A stretch of DNA of 64,000 nucleotides from Desulfovibrionaceae bacterium UBA3823 (GTDB lineage Bacteria; Desulfobacterota; Desulfovibrionia; Desulfovibrionales; Desulfovibrionaceae). Below the pieces are notes generated by a model. That model did no database searches. It had not been told where the DNA came from and worked only from the letters and a program-made list of their open reading frames with translations. Position numbers and translations under genes: made by a program. This document shows, in pieces, positions 8,378-17,743 of this stretch (position 1 is the first letter of the stretch; the number at the start of each line of letters is the position of its first letter). Location of the stretch: assembly GCA_002369295.1 (NCBI GenBank), contig DFDR01000154.1, positions 25,710-89,709 of the forward strand, read 5' to 3'.

Positions 8378-9418
8378 CTAGTCGATGCAGACGGCCTTGA
8401 GGATGCTGATGTTGTCCATCGCCTTGCCGGTGCCCAGGACCACGGTGGAGAGGGGATCCTCGACGACGGTGATGGGCAGCTTCGTCTCTTCGCGCAGAAG
8501 CTGGTCGAGGCCCTTGAGCAGGGCGCCTCCGCCCGTGAGCACGATGCCGCGGTCGACGATGTCGGCCGCCAGCTCCGGCGGCGTCTGCTCCAGCGCGATG
8601 CGCACGGCCTGGACGATGGTGTCCACCTGCTCGGAGATGGCCTTGCGTATCTCCTCGGACGTGATGGGAATGTTCTTCGGAATGCCGGTCACGAGGTCGC
8701 GGCCCTTGATCTCCATGGTCTCCTCTTCGGCGAGGGGATAGGCCGAGGCGAGCTTGATCTTGATGTCCTCGGACGTGGTCTCGCCGATGAGCATGTTATA
8801 CTTGCGCTTGACGTGGGTCATGATGGCTTCGTCCATCTTGTCGCCGCCCACGCGCACGGAGCGGGAGTAGACGATGCCTGCCAGGGAGATGACGGCCACT
8901 TCCGTGGTGCCGCCGCCGATGTCCACGACCATGTTGGAGATGGGATCCTGAATGGGGAGGTCGGCGCCGATGGCGGCTGCCATGGGCTCCTCGATGAGGT
9001 AGACCTCGCGGGCGCCGGCCGACTGGGCGGATTCCTTGACGGCCCGCTTCTCCACCTGGGTGATGCCCGTGGGCACGCAGATCATGATGCGCGGGCGCAC
9101 CAGGCGACGGGACTTGTGCACCTTGGCGATGAAGTGGCGCAGCATCGCCTCCGTGACCTCGAAGTCGGCGATGACGCCGTCCTTCATGGGGCGTATGGCC
9201 TCGATGTTGCCCGGCACGCGGCCGAGCATGCGCTTGGCGTCGTGGCCGACGGCGAGGACTTCCTTGTTGCCGCGGCTGTCCTTCTTGACGGCAACCACGG
9301 AGGGTTCGCGCAGCACGAGGCCCTGGCCCTTGACGTAGACGCAGGTATTGGCGGTGCCGAGGTCGATGGCGAGATCGCTGGAGAAAATTCCGAGGATGGA
9401 ATCAAAAATCTTGGACAT
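8378..9418 (-). CDS. mreB: Rod-shape-determining actin homologue MreB
   Basis: A 346-residue bacterial actin that polymerises under the inner membrane and directs the RodA-PBP2 wall machinery. The phosphate 1 motif [13 protein letters not shown] is near the N-terminus, phosphate 2 is in [16 protein letters not shown], and the adenosine motif is in [12 protein letters not shown]. Length is exactly that of the family. The N-terminal [13 protein letters not shown] segment is the amphipathic membrane-binding helix. It is divergent from coaX across a 300-base gap. Confidence 0.97.
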   Translation of the reverse strand: MSKIFDSILGIFSSDLAIDLGTANTCVYVKGQGLVLREPSVVAVKKDSRGNKEVLAVGHDAKRMLGRVPGNIEAIRPMKDGVIADFEVTEAMLRHFIAKVHKSRRLVRPRIMICVPTGITQVEKRAVKESAQSAGAREVYLIEEPMAAAIGADLPIQDPISNMVVDIGGGTTEVAVISLAGIVYSRSVRVGGDKMDEAIMTHVKRKYNMLIGETTSEDIKIKLASAYPLAEEETMEIKGRDLVTGIPKNIPITSEEIRKAISEQVDTIVQAVRIALEQTPPELAADIVDRGIVLTGGGALLKGLDQLLREETKLPITVVEDPLSTVVLGTGKAMDNISILKAVCID

Positions 9419-9719
9419 GGGGGGTTCGGTTCCTCGCTGGGGGCCGGGAAGCGGAGAGGGTCAGGGGATGGGAATGGTCAGGCGTGCAGGCCTGAAAAAA
9501 GCAGAAACCACTTGTTCGGCTAAAAAGAGCGTCAAGTCAAGCAGATCCTTGCCCCCGAACGCGTCTGTCCCAAGGACGCGGCGCCTTTGGATCGGACGGG
9601 CGCAGGGGACGGCAGAAGCCCCGCGCAAGCCTTCCTGGGCCATGGCGCGGCATTGTGGCGGTATTGCTAAGGCGGTGGCAGTCTGGCATACTGCAGGGGC
9701 CCAAAAACCGGAGTTCCGC
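9419..9719. other. Divergent promoter region mreB / coaX
   Basis: No gene is seen here. The 301 bases must hold the promoters for mreB (leftward) and coaX (rightward). A sigma-70-like pair for coaX is listed separately; no convincing -35/-10 pair for mreB could be picked by eye, though the stretch near 9490-9545 is relatively A/T-rich. Confidence 0.6.
9664..9692 (+). promoter_or_regulatory. Candidate sigma-70 promoter for coaX-eno
   Basis: TTGCTA at 9664-9669 and CATACT at 9687-9692 are separated by 17 bases, with four of six consensus matches in each box. The -10 box lies 28 bases before the coaX ATG at 9720, a plausible short leader. Confidence 0.45.
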
Positions 9720-10529
9720 ATGCAGGACAACTTGCTTCTTTTCGACATCGGCAACACCACCACGAAGGTCGGCGTTTCCGTCGGGGGCGTGCGCAGGCAG
9801 TACACCCTTCCCACGGACGCAGGCCAGACCGCCGACAGTCTGGGCCTGAATCTGCTCCTGCTCCTGCGCGAAGCCGGCATCGCGCCGGAGAGCCTCGCCG
9901 CGTGCGTCGCCGCGTCCGTGGTTCCCGTCCTCGACCCCCTCCTGAAGGCCGCCTGCGCCCGCTTCATCGGCTGCCCCGTGCTGTTTGCGCCGCAGGACCT
10001 GCCCATCCCCCTCGAAAACCGCTACCGCAATCCCCGCGAAGTCGGCGCAGACCGCCTTGTGGCAGCCTGGGCCGCGCGCAGGCGCAAGCCCGATGTCCCG
10101 TCGCTGGTGGTGGTGGACTTCGGGACTGCGGTCACCTTCGACTGCATCGAGGGCAATGCCTATCTGGGAGGGCTGATCTTTCCCGGCCCCATGACCGCGC
10201 TCAAGGCGCTGGCCTCCTCCACGGCGAAGCTGCCCAGCATCAGCCTGGAGACCGAGGCGCTTGAGCCTGAACCCTGCCAGGATACGGCCACCAGCATACG
10301 CCACGGCATCGTCTTCGGCTTTGCCGCCATGGTGGACGGCCTCGTGGAGCAGCTGTCCCGGCAGATGCAGGGGCCATGCGCCGTCGTGGCGACGGGCGGC
10401 TTCGCCAGGACCATGGCGCGGGTTTCCCGCTCCCTCGGCGACGTGGCGCCGGGCCTGCTCCTCGACGGGCTGGAAATGCTCTACGAACTGCAACAACAAC
10501 GCCATCAACAAGCTCGGAGGCAATCATGA
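9720..10529 (+). CDS. coaX: Type III pantothenate kinase CoaX
   Basis: A 269-residue ATP-dependent kinase that phosphorylates pantothenate, the first step of CoA synthesis. The ATP-binding phosphate loop [12 protein letters not shown] is at residues about 8-19, the substrate motif [11 protein letters not shown] follows, and the catalytic region [13 protein letters not shown] and GGLIFPG are present. Type III kinases are insensitive to CoA feedback. The ATG at 9720 opens directly on the conserved [11 protein letters not shown] start. Its stop overlaps the eno start (ATGA at 10526), so the two are translationally coupled. Confidence 0.95.
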   Translation: MQDNLLLFDIGNTTTKVGVSVGGVRRQYTLPTDAGQTADSLGLNLLLLLREAGIAPESLAACVAASVVPVLDPLLKAACARFIGCPVLFAPQDLPIPLENRYRNPREVGADRLVAAWAARRRKPDVPSLVVVDFGTAVTFDCIEGNAYLGGLIFPGPMTALKALASSTAKLPSISLETEALEPEPCQDTATSIRHGIVFGFAAMVDGLVEQLSRQMQGPCAVVATGGFARTMARVSRSLGDVAPGLLLDGLEMLYELQQQRHQQARRQS

Positions 10530-11821
10530 GCAATATCGCATCAGTTCTCGGCCGTGAGATTCTCGACTCCCGCGGCAACCCCACCGTTGAAGTGGAAGTG
10601 ACTCTGGAATCCGGCATCGTTGCGCGCGCTGCCGTGCCCTCCGGCGCGTCCACGGGCAGTCGCGAGGCGCTCGAGATGCGCGACGGCGACGCAAAACGCT
10701 ATGGCGGCAAGGGCGTCCTGCAGGCCGTCGAGAACGTCAACGGCGAGATCGCCGATGCCCTCACCGGCATGGACGTCCTCAACCAGGTTGCCATCGACAA
10801 CACCCTCGTCGATCTGGACGACACGGACAACAAGTCCCGCCTCGGCGCCAACGCCATGCTCGGCACCTCCATGGCCTGCTGCAGGGTTGCCTCCCTGTAC
10901 ACCGGCCAGACCCTGTACAACTACATCGGCGGCGTCAACGCCAAGGTGCTCCCTGCCCCGATGATGAACATCATCAACGGCGGCGTGCATGCCCCCAACA
11001 ACCTGGACATTCAGGAATTCATGATCATGCCCCTGCGCGCCGAGAGCTTCCGCGACGCGCTGCGCATGGGCGCTGAAATCTTCCACACCCTCGGCGCCAT
11101 CCTCAAAAAGGACGGCCACGCCACCAGCGTGGGCGACGAGGGCGGCTACGCCCCCAACCTCAAGAGCCACGACGAGGCCTTTGCCTACATTATCCGCGCC
11201 ATCGAGGAATGCGGCTACAATCCCGGTGCTGAAGTCATGATCGCCATCGACGCGGCCTCCTCCGAGTTCTACAAGGACGGCAAGTACGTCCTCGCCGGCG
11301 AAGGCAAGGAGTTCAGCAGCGTCGAGATGGTGCAGTGGCTCAGCGAGTTCAGGAAGAAATATCCCCTGATCTCCATCGAGGACGGCTGCGCTGAAAGCGA
11401 CTGGGACGGCTGGAGCATGCTGACCTCCGCCATAGGCGACAACGTGCAGCTCGTGGGCGACGACCTCTTCGTCACCAACGCCTCCATCCTCGCCGAGGGC
11501 ATCGACAAGGGCATTGCCAACTCCATCCTCGTCAAGCTGAACCAGATCGGCACCGTGACGGAGACCATGGACGCCATCGAGCTGGCCCACACCTCGGCCT
11601 ACTCCACCGTCATCTCCCACCGCTCCGGTGAAACCGACGACAGCTTCATCGCCGATCTCGCCGTGGGCGTGAACGCCGGCCAGATCAAGACCGGCTCCCT
11701 CTGCCGCTCCGAGCGCATGAGCAAGTACAACCAGCTCCTGCGCATCGAAGAGGAACTGGGCGACCACTGCGAGTACTACGGCCCGATGCTGGCCGACTAC
11801 TACTTCCCCGTCGAAGACTAG
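10526..11821 (+). CDS. eno: Enolase
   Basis: A 431-residue glycolytic enzyme interconverting 2-phosphoglycerate and phosphoenolpyruvate. Signatures seen: [15 protein letters not shown] at the N-terminus, [15 protein letters not shown], the catalytic Glu region [34 protein letters not shown], the catalytic Lys in [13 protein letters not shown] and the signature [15 protein letters not shown]. The SD CGGAGG lies 8 bases before the ATG. Length is standard. A perfect hairpin terminator follows. Confidence 0.98.
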   Translation: MSNIASVLGREILDSRGNPTVEVEVTLESGIVARAAVPSGASTGSREALEMRDGDAKRYGGKGVLQAVENVNGEIADALTGMDVLNQVAIDNTLVDLDDTDNKSRLGANAMLGTSMACCRVASLYTGQTLYNYIGGVNAKVLPAPMMNIINGGVHAPNNLDIQEFMIMPLRAESFRDALRMGAEIFHTLGAILKKDGHATSVGDEGGYAPNLKSHDEAFAYIIRAIEECGYNPGAEVMIAIDAASSEFYKDGKYVLAGEGKEFSSVEMVQWLSEFRKKYPLISIEDGCAESDWDGWSMLTSAIGDNVQLVGDDLFVTNASILAEGIDKGIANSILVKLNQIGTVTETMDAIELAHTSAYSTVISHRSGETDDSFIADLAVGVNAGQIKTGSLCRSERMSKYNQLLRIEEELGDHCEYYGPMLADYYFPVED

Positions 11822-11840
11822 CCTTTCGTTCTCTCCGCTC

Positions 11841-11882
11841 GACCCGGTCCGCCAGCTCCCAGCAGCGCGGACCGGGTCTTGC
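11841..11882 (+). terminator. Terminator after eno
   Basis: GACCCGGTCCGC at 11841-11852 pairs perfectly with GCGGACCGGGTC at 11867-11878 (12-bp stem, 14-base loop), followed by TTGCTTTC. It closes the coaX-eno unit. Confidence 0.75.
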
Positions 11883-11941
11883 TTTCCCGCACATCGCGAC
11901 AAGGACGCCGGCCACGGGCCGGCGGCCGCAGGAGTCCACAA

Positions 11942-12805
11942 GTGAAGCTCATAGATGGAAAGAAGACGGCCCAGGACATACGCGCCGAAATCAAGGCAGA
12001 GGTCGCCTCCCGCACGGCCCAGGGCGTGCGCGCCCCCGGCCTTGCCGTCATTCTGGTCGGCGAGGATCCCGCCTCCCAGGTCTACGTGCGCAACAAGGAG
12101 CGCGCCTGCCAGGATGCGGGCATACGCTCCGTTCCCCACCGTCTGCCCGCCTCCACCAGCCAGGAGGAGCTCATGGCCCTCATCGCGCGGCTCAACGCCG
12201 ACGAGAGCGTGGACGGCATACTCCTCCAGCTGCCTCTGCCCAAGGGGCTCGACGCCGACAGGTGCCTGCTTGCCATCGATCCGTCCAAGGACGTGGACGG
12301 CTTCCATCCCGAAAGCGTGGGACGCCTTGTGCAGGGGCTGCCCGGCTTCGTTTCCTGCACGCCGGCGGGCATCATCGAGCTCCTCAGCCGCTATGATCTT
12401 CCCACCGAAGGGAAGAAGGCCGTGGTCATCGGCCGCTCCAACATCGTCGGCAAGCCCCTGGCCGTGCTGCTCGCCCGCCCCGGACGCTTCGGCAACGCCA
12501 CGGTGACCCTCTGCCATTCCCGCACCGCGGATCTGGCGAAGGAGTGCCGCGAGGCCGACTTCGTCTTCGCGGCCATAGGCAGGCCCCGCTTTGTGACCGC
12601 CGACATGGTCAAGCCCGGCGCCGTGGTTGTTGACGTGGGCATCAACCGCACAGAACAGGGCCTGTGCGGCGACGTGGACTTCGAGGCCGTCAAGGACAAG
12701 TGCTCCGCCATCACTCCCGTGCCCGGCGGCGTCGGCCCCATGACCATCGCCATGCTTCTGAAAAACACCCTGCAGTCCTGGCGGCAGAGGCTCGGCCTCT
12801 GCTAG
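11942..12805 (+). CDS. folD: Methylenetetrahydrofolate dehydrogenase / cyclohydrolase FolD
   Basis: A 287-residue bifunctional enzyme of one-carbon metabolism, oxidising 5,10-methylene-THF and hydrolysing the methenyl form. Seen: the catalytic Tyr/Lys motif [31 protein letters not shown], the dinucleotide site [17 protein letters not shown] and [15 protein letters not shown]. The start is taken as GTG at 11942 because the conserved KLIDGKK opens there and GCAGGAG lies about 10 bases upstream. Twenty-six bases separate it from the kdnB-like gene, so they may be co-transcribed. Confidence 0.95.
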   Translation: MKLIDGKKTAQDIRAEIKAEVASRTAQGVRAPGLAVILVGEDPASQVYVRNKERACQDAGIRSVPHRLPASTSQEELMALIARLNADESVDGILLQLPLPKGLDADRCLLAIDPSKDVDGFHPESVGRLVQGLPGFVSCTPAGIIELLSRYDLPTEGKKAVVIGRSNIVGKPLAVLLARPGRFGNATVTLCHSRTADLAKECREADFVFAAIGRPRFVTADMVKPGAVVVDVGINRTEQGLCGDVDFEAVKDKCSAITPVPGGVGPMTIAMLLKNTLQSWRQRLGLC

Positions 12806-12831
12806 CCCTTCAGGCAAAAGGTAGGATAGCC

Positions 12832-13908
12832 ATGTTCCGCAATGCCAAAAACGTCGGCTACGTCATGATAGGCCAGGGCGCCATCGCCCAGCTGGAGGAC
12901 GTCCTCAAGCCCCGCCGCGAGGCCGGCGGCCCCGCCGTCTGGTTCTTCGACCACTTCTTCAAGACCGGCTCCCTCGCAGGGCGCCTGCCCATCGAGGACC
13001 AGGACGTCGTGGTCTATGTGGACACCGCCGAGGAACCCACCACGGACGGCATCGATGCCTACAAGGCCGAAATTGCCGCCCGCATCGGCAGCTCCAGTCC
13101 CTGCGCCCTGCTCGCCTTCGGCGGCGGCGCCACCATGGACACCTGCAAGTGCGTCGGCAACCTGCTGACCAACCCGGGGCGCGCCGAAGACTACCAGGGC
13201 TGGGACCTGGTCAAGCATCCCGCTCCCTACAAGATAGGCTGCCCCACCCTCTCCGGCACGGGATCCGAATCTTCCAGAACCGGCGTGCTCTGCAACGTGG
13301 CCAAGAATCTCAAGCTGGGCATGAACAGCGACTACACCATGTTCGACCAGCTCATCCTGGATCCGGATCTCTCCGAGACCGTGCCCCGCAACCAGTTCTT
13401 CTACACGGGCGTCGACACCTACATGCACTGCTTCGAGAGCCTTGCCGGCTCCTACCGCAACGTGGTGGTGGACGCGCTTGCCGAGAAGGCCATCGACCTC
13501 TCCCGCCAGATTTTCGGCTCCGGCGACATGATGCTGCCCGAAAACCGCGAGAAGCTCATGATCGCCTCCTACCTCGGTGGCATGGCTGCCGGCTTCGTGG
13601 GCGTGGTGCACCCCATCAGCGCAGGCCTCTCCATGGTGCTCGGCATGCACCACGGCATCGCCAACTGCTACGCCCTCTCCGCCCTCGCCGACATCTACCC
13701 CGAGCAGCACGCCGAGGTCGCGGAGTGGATGGCCAGGCAGGGCATCGACCTGCCCAAGGGCATCTGCAGGAATCTCACCGACGAGCAGTTCCAGCAGCTC
13801 TACGGCGCCAGCATCGTGCACGAGAAGCCCCTCGCCAATGCCCTTGGACCCGACTTCAAGCAGATTCTGACCCTCGAGAAGGTCACCGCCATCTACAAGT
13901 CCATGTAG
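12832..13908 (+). CDS. kdnB: Iron-containing alcohol dehydrogenase, KdnB-like (Kdo 8-oxidase)
   Basis: A 358-residue group III metal-dependent alcohol dehydrogenase. The NAD-binding GGGATMDTCK, the TLSGTGSESS motif and the metal ligands (Asp/His in GVDTYMHCFES, His in VVHPISAG and HHG at about residue 277) are all visible. In Shewanella, KdnB oxidises the C8 hydroxyl of Kdo so that KdnA can aminate it, giving 8-amino-Kdo. The KdnB call rests on overall resemblance plus the immediately following KdnA-like aminotransferase; a different sugar or alcohol substrate remains possible. The ATG at 12832 has AGGTAGGAT upstream. Confidence 0.75.
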   Translation: MFRNAKNVGYVMIGQGAIAQLEDVLKPRREAGGPAVWFFDHFFKTGSLAGRLPIEDQDVVVYVDTAEEPTTDGIDAYKAEIAARIGSSSPCALLAFGGGATMDTCKCVGNLLTNPGRAEDYQGWDLVKHPAPYKIGCPTLSGTGSESSRTGVLCNVAKNLKLGMNSDYTMFDQLILDPDLSETVPRNQFFYTGVDTYMHCFESLAGSYRNVVVDALAEKAIDLSRQIFGSGDMMLPENREKLMIASYLGGMAAGFVGVVHPISAGLSMVLGMHHGIANCYALSALADIYPEQHAEVAEWMARQGIDLPKGICRNLTDEQFQQLYGASIVHEKPLANALGPDFKQILTLEKVTAIYKSM

Positions 13909-13916
13909 CGCGCATG

Positions 13917-13943
13917 CCGGAGGCGGGCCCGTCCCGCCTCCGG
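13917..13943 (+). terminator. GC-rich hairpin between kdnB and kdnA
   Basis: CCGGAGGCGGG and CCCGCCTCCGG form an 11-bp perfect stem with a CCCGT loop. No U-run follows directly (a T5 stretch starts about 27 bases later), so it may be an attenuator or an mRNA-stability structure rather than a full stop. Confidence 0.4.
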
Positions 13944-14031
13944 CCGTCCTGCCCGCACCTTTTTCCAGCACTCTTGCTCCCAGCAATCCCTTTGGAGGCG
14001 GCCCGGGGCCAGGCGCCCGGCCGAATCACCG

Positions 14032-15234
14032 ATGCAGCTCAGAATCAATTTCAGCGGCCGTTCCATACGCTACACGGAAGAGGAAATCGCCGTCGTGGCA
14101 GAAGCCATGCGCAACGCCGAACCCCTGACCCAGGGGCGCCACCTGGCCGAGTTCGAGTCGGCCTTTGCACGCTACCAGGGCGTCGAGCAGGGCAGCTGCT
14201 TTGCCGTCATGAACGGCGTCTCCGCGCTGGAGCTCACCGCCCAGCTCTGCCGCTTCAAGCCGGGCGACGAGGTCGTCATCCCCTCCCACACCTTCACGGC
14301 CTCCGCCTATCCCTACGTCAAGAAGGGCGCGACCCTGAAATGGTGCGACGTCGATCTGCACACCCACGTCGCCACGGCGGAAACCATAGCCCGCGCCATG
14401 ACGCCGAAGACCCGCGCCGTGGTCGTCGTGCACCTCTACGGCTACGTGGCCGACATGCCGGCCATCGCCAGGCTGTGCCGGGAGCGGGGCGTTGTGCTCA
14501 TCGAGGACACCGCCCAGGCCATAGGCGCCGAGATAGACGGCCAGAAGGCCGGCACGTTCGGCGACATGGCCATCTTCTCCTTCCACTCCCACAAGAACCT
14601 CACCACCCTGGGCGAGGGCGGCATGGTCTGGATACGGGACAGGAAGCTCTGGCCCCTGCTCCCCATGCTGCGCCACAACGGCCACTGCGCCTATGGCTAT
14701 GACCGTCCCGACTACTGGAAGCCGGCCATGGGCAACGTGGACATGCCCATGCTCGACGGCGAGATGCTCCAGCCGAACAACTACAGCCTCGGCGAGGTGG
14801 AATGCGCCCTCGGCACCAAGCTGCTCGAGCGCATCGACGCCATCAACGACGCCAAGCGCGCCCGCGCCATGCAGTTCATCGACGCCCTGAAGGACTATCC
14901 CGAGCTCGAGTTCCTGCGCGAGGACAGCCGCCGCCACAACTACCACCTGCTGGTGGCCCGCATGACCGCAGGCCCTGCCATGCGCGACGCCTTCATGCGC
15001 GCCATGCACGACGAGAAGGGCATCAAGTGCGTGGTGCAGTACATTCCGCTCAACCGCTACGACTACTACAAAAAGCTGGGGCTGGGCGAAGCCGACTGCC
15101 CCAACGGCGACCTCTTCTTCGACACCATGGTCTCCTTCCCCTTCCAGCTGTGGATGAGCGACGAAGACTTCAGCTACATGGCCGCTTCGGCACGGGACGT
15201 GCTCGAGTCCCTGCGCGGCGAGCGGCAGGCCTAG
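14032..15234 (+). CDS. kdnA: DegT/DnrJ/EryC1-family PLP aminotransferase, KdnA-like
   Basis: A 400-residue sugar aminotransferase. The PLP-binding Asp is in LIEDTAQAIGAE and the Schiff-base Lys is in FSFHSHKNLTTLGEGGM. IPSHTFTASAYPYV near residue 83 is the family cofactor loop. KdnA of Shewanella aminates C8 of oxidised Kdo, and the pairing with a KdnB-like dehydrogenase directly upstream supports that role. The middle segment YDRPDYWKPAMGNVDMPM is not typical of generic DegT proteins and resembles the Kdn subgroup as I remember it. No good Shine-Dalgarno is seen close to the ATG. The product would be an amino-octulosonate for the lipopolysaccharide inner core, or a relative. Confidence 0.78.
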   Translation: MQLRINFSGRSIRYTEEEIAVVAEAMRNAEPLTQGRHLAEFESAFARYQGVEQGSCFAVMNGVSALELTAQLCRFKPGDEVVIPSHTFTASAYPYVKKGATLKWCDVDLHTHVATAETIARAMTPKTRAVVVVHLYGYVADMPAIARLCRERGVVLIEDTAQAIGAEIDGQKAGTFGDMAIFSFHSHKNLTTLGEGGMVWIRDRKLWPLLPMLRHNGHCAYGYDRPDYWKPAMGNVDMPMLDGEMLQPNNYSLGEVECALGTKLLERIDAINDAKRARAMQFIDALKDYPELEFLREDSRRHNYHLLVARMTAGPAMRDAFMRAMHDEKGIKCVVQYIPLNRYDYYKKLGLGEADCPNGDLFFDTMVSFPFQLWMSDEDFSYMAASARDVLESLRGERQA

Positions 15235-15290
15235 CCGGCGCGCCTGCTCCCGAAAGGGGAGGGGCGGCCTGCGCAACCCCAGGATACCGC

Positions 15291-16994
15291 ATGGACACGC
15301 GCTGCATCATCATTCCGGCCATAAAGAAGAATGCCGTCATTCCGGACCAGCTCGTCAAGAAGCTTGCCGGCGTCACGCTCATAGAGCGCGGCATCGGCAC
15401 GGCCCGCGACGTCTGCCCGCCCGAGGACGTCTACGTCCTCACGGACAGCCAGGAGATCGAGCTCATCTGCGAGCGGGCGGGCGTGGGCTGCCGCCGCAAC
15501 AAGGATCTCAAGTTCACCTCGCTCAACATCGTGGCCGAGATGCGCGACGTTCTGGGAGAGCTTGCCCAGAAATACGGGCACTGCATCGTCCTGCGCGCCT
15601 CCTGCCCGCTCATCACCTGGGTGGACGTCGAGGACGCCTGGCACAGGTACCTTGAGGCCGGCGCCGACAGCCTGGTCACCGTCAAGAGCGTCCACCAGCG
15701 CATCTGGGGCGTGCAGGGGAGCAATCTCGAGCACCTGCTCGACGAGGCCGAGGGCGAGCGCGAGGTCGTGGTCGAAAGCAGGGCCCTCATCATCCTGCGC
15801 TCCGAGGCGCTCCTCAAGACCCTCGCCTCGGGCTATGCGGCCAGGCTCACCAACGTCGTGCCCTACTTCCTCAACGACCGGGCCATCGAGATCCAGTCCT
15901 ACCAGGACTGGTGGATCTGCGAGCGCCTGCTCCTGCGCCGGCACGTAGTCTTCGTCGTGGCCGGCTGGCCCGCCATCGGCATGGGCCACATCTACCGCGC
16001 CCTCATGCTGGCTCACGAGATCACCAGCCACAAGATCACCTTCGTGTGCACGCGCGAGTCGGAGCTCGCCGTCGAGAGCATTGCGCGCAAGGACTACCGC
16101 AGCGTCCGCCAGGGCGGCGAGGAGCTCTGGGAGACGGTGCTCGGCCTGCGTCCGGACCTTGTGGTCAACGACATCCTCAACACCGATGCCGAGTACATGG
16201 GAAAGCTCAAGGCCGCCGGCGTCAGGACGGTCAACTTCGAGGACGCAGGCGAGGGGGCCGCTTCGGCCGACCTCGTGATCAACGCCCTCTACGACCAGGC
16301 GGACAGCACGCCGCAGAGCCTGTGCGGCCCCGGCTACTTCTGCCTGCGCGACGAGTTTGCGGGCGCCAGGCGCAATCCCTTCCGCCCCGATCTCAAAACC
16401 CTGCTCATCACCTTCGGCGGCACGGATCAGCGCAACTGCACCAAGCGCGTGCTCGACATCGTCGAGCCCGTCTGCCGCGAGCGCGGCATAGCCGTGCGCG
16501 TGGTGGTCGGCCCCGGCTACGCCCACCGCTACGACATGGAAAGCCATGTCAAGGAGCTGAACAACCCCCTGGTGTCCTTCACCTGGGCCACCAACGTCAT
16601 GAGCCGCATGATGGAGGGGGCGGATCTGTGCATCTGCTCGGCCGGACGCACGGTCTACGAGCTGGCCCACATGCGCATCCCCTCGCTCATCCTCGCCACC
16701 CACGAGCGCGAGGCCAGGCACACCTTCGCCAGGGCCGTCAACGGCTTCATCTTCATGGGCCTCATGGACGAGGTGGACGATGCCCAGATCAGGCGCTGCT
16801 TTACGAGCCTGCTCGACAACCGCCTGCGCGGCCGCCTGCACAGGCGCATGGCCAAGCTGGACTTTTCCGCCAACAAGCTCAAAGTCGTCGGCCTCATGCT
16901 CTCCCTGCTCGAGAAGGAGCAGGCCGGCGCCGGACAGGACGGCGAAGGCCTGACTGGGCAGGCAGGCAAGGAAGAGACGGAGGAACGCCCATGA
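15291..16994 (+). CDS. Fused CMP-sugar synthetase-like / PseG-SpsG-like protein
   Basis: A 567-residue two-domain protein. Residues about 1-215 match the CMP-acylneuraminate/Kdo cytidylyltransferase fold: IIIPAI at the start, VYVLTDSQEI, and VLRASCPLIT where NeuA and KdsB have their substrate loops. The usual glycine-rich PAR-GSK-type nucleotide loop is replaced by PAIKKNAVIPDQLVKKLAG. Residues about 220-540 resemble PseG/SpsG (GT28-like): GMGHIYRAL with the His expected for catalysis, ITFGGTDQRN, and DLCICSAGRTVYELAHMRIP. A charged low-complexity tail ends the protein. It sits between kdnA and an SpsF-like gene and overlaps the latter by ATGA. It probably activates and processes the sugar made by the kdn pair; the exact reactions are inferred. 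Confidence 0.7.
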   Translation: MDTRCIIIPAIKKNAVIPDQLVKKLAGVTLIERGIGTARDVCPPEDVYVLTDSQEIELICERAGVGCRRNKDLKFTSLNIVAEMRDVLGELAQKYGHCIVLRASCPLITWVDVEDAWHRYLEAGADSLVTVKSVHQRIWGVQGSNLEHLLDEAEGEREVVVESRALIILRSEALLKTLASGYAARLTNVVPYFLNDRAIEIQSYQDWWICERLLLRRHVVFVVAGWPAIGMGHIYRALMLAHEITSHKITFVCTRESELAVESIARKDYRSVRQGGEELWETVLGLRPDLVVNDILNTDAEYMGKLKAAGVRTVNFEDAGEGAASADLVINALYDQADSTPQSLCGPGYFCLRDEFAGARRNPFRPDLKTLLITFGGTDQRNCTKRVLDIVEPVCRERGIAVRVVVGPGYAHRYDMESHVKELNNPLVSFTWATNVMSRMMEGADLCICSAGRTVYELAHMRIPSLILATHEREARHTFARAVNGFIFMGLMDEVDDAQIRRCFTSLLDNRLRGRLHRRMAKLDFSANKLKVVGLMLSLLEKEQAGAGQDGEGLTGQAGKEETEERP

Positions 16995-17680
16995 AAACCG
17001 TCGCCATCATCCAGGCCCGCGTCGGATCGACCAGGCTCCCCATGAAGTCCCTGCTGACCCTGCGCGGCCGCGCCCTCATCGACTGGGTGGTGGAGCGCGT
17101 CTCCAGAGCCTCCCTGGTGGACGAGGTCGTCGTGGCCTGCCCGGACACCGAGCGCGATCTCGTGCTCGCCGAGCACCTTGCACGGCACCATGTCAACGTG
17201 GTGCCCGGTTCCGAGCAGGACGTGCTCGACCGCTTCGCCACGGCAGCCAAGGCCGTTGACGCCGGGCGCATCGTGCGCGTCTGCGCAGACAACCCCCTTA
17301 TCTGGGGCGAGGCACTGGACAGGCTCGTGCGCGAGTTTGACAAAGGCGGCTGCGACTACTGCTACAACCACATTCCCCGTGGCAACCGCTGGCCGGACGG
17401 CCTCGGCGCGGAAATCGTGAGCCGGGAGCTCTTGGACAGCATCGCAGCCAAGGCCGCTGCGCCCTCCCAGCGCGAGCACTGCCTCAACTACATCTGGGAC
17501 AACCAGACCCAGTTTGGCATCAGGACGTTTGATCCGGAGGAAGACTGGCTCTGCCGTCCCGACATCAAGCTTGACATCGACACGCCGGACGACTTCTGCC
17601 GCCTGGCGCGCCTGCCCCTCGAGATAGGCATGGACGCCCGCGCGATCGTCGATGCCGTCGATGCGGGGCTCCCCCGCTAG
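16991..17680 (+). CDS. SpsF/PseF-like cytidylyltransferase family protein
   Basis: A 229-residue nucleotidyltransferase of the family that includes SpsF (spore coat polysaccharide) and PseF. The intact nucleotide loop IIQARVGSTRLPMKSL opens the protein. VVVACPDTERD, a GSEQDVLDRF motif, the metal Asp in CADNPLI, and the C-terminal RPDIKLDIDTPDDF region are all family-typical. Length is normal. It overlaps the upstream fusion gene by ATGA, with GGAGG 7 bases before the ATG. It may give the activated CMP-sugar or act as a glycosyltransferase-associated partner; its presence next to a second cytidylyltransferase domain is unusual. Confidence 0.75.
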   Translation: MKTVAIIQARVGSTRLPMKSLLTLRGRALIDWVVERVSRASLVDEVVVACPDTERDLVLAEHLARHHVNVVPGSEQDVLDRFATAAKAVDAGRIVRVCADNPLIWGEALDRLVREFDKGGCDYCYNHIPRGNRWPDGLGAEIVSRELLDSIAAKAAAPSQREHCLNYIWDNQTQFGIRTFDPEEDWLCRPDIKLDIDTPDDFCRLARLPLEIGMDARAIVDAVDAGLPR

Positions 17681-17743
17681 CATCAACCGGCGGCCCGACG
17701 CGGCGCCAGACCCATGCAGACCGCATGGCAAGGAAGGATACTC

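Noticed and set aside
6722-9523. Rightward open frame of about 930 codons over the mre genes
   Set aside because: Antisense to mreB, mreC and mreD; composition is Gly/His/Val/Asp-rich shadow without motifs.
12832-13908. The alcohol dehydrogenase usually linked to hdr-flx operons
   Set aside because: It is more than 20 kb from hdr-flx, on the other strand and beside a KdnA-like gene, so it belongs to the sugar cluster.
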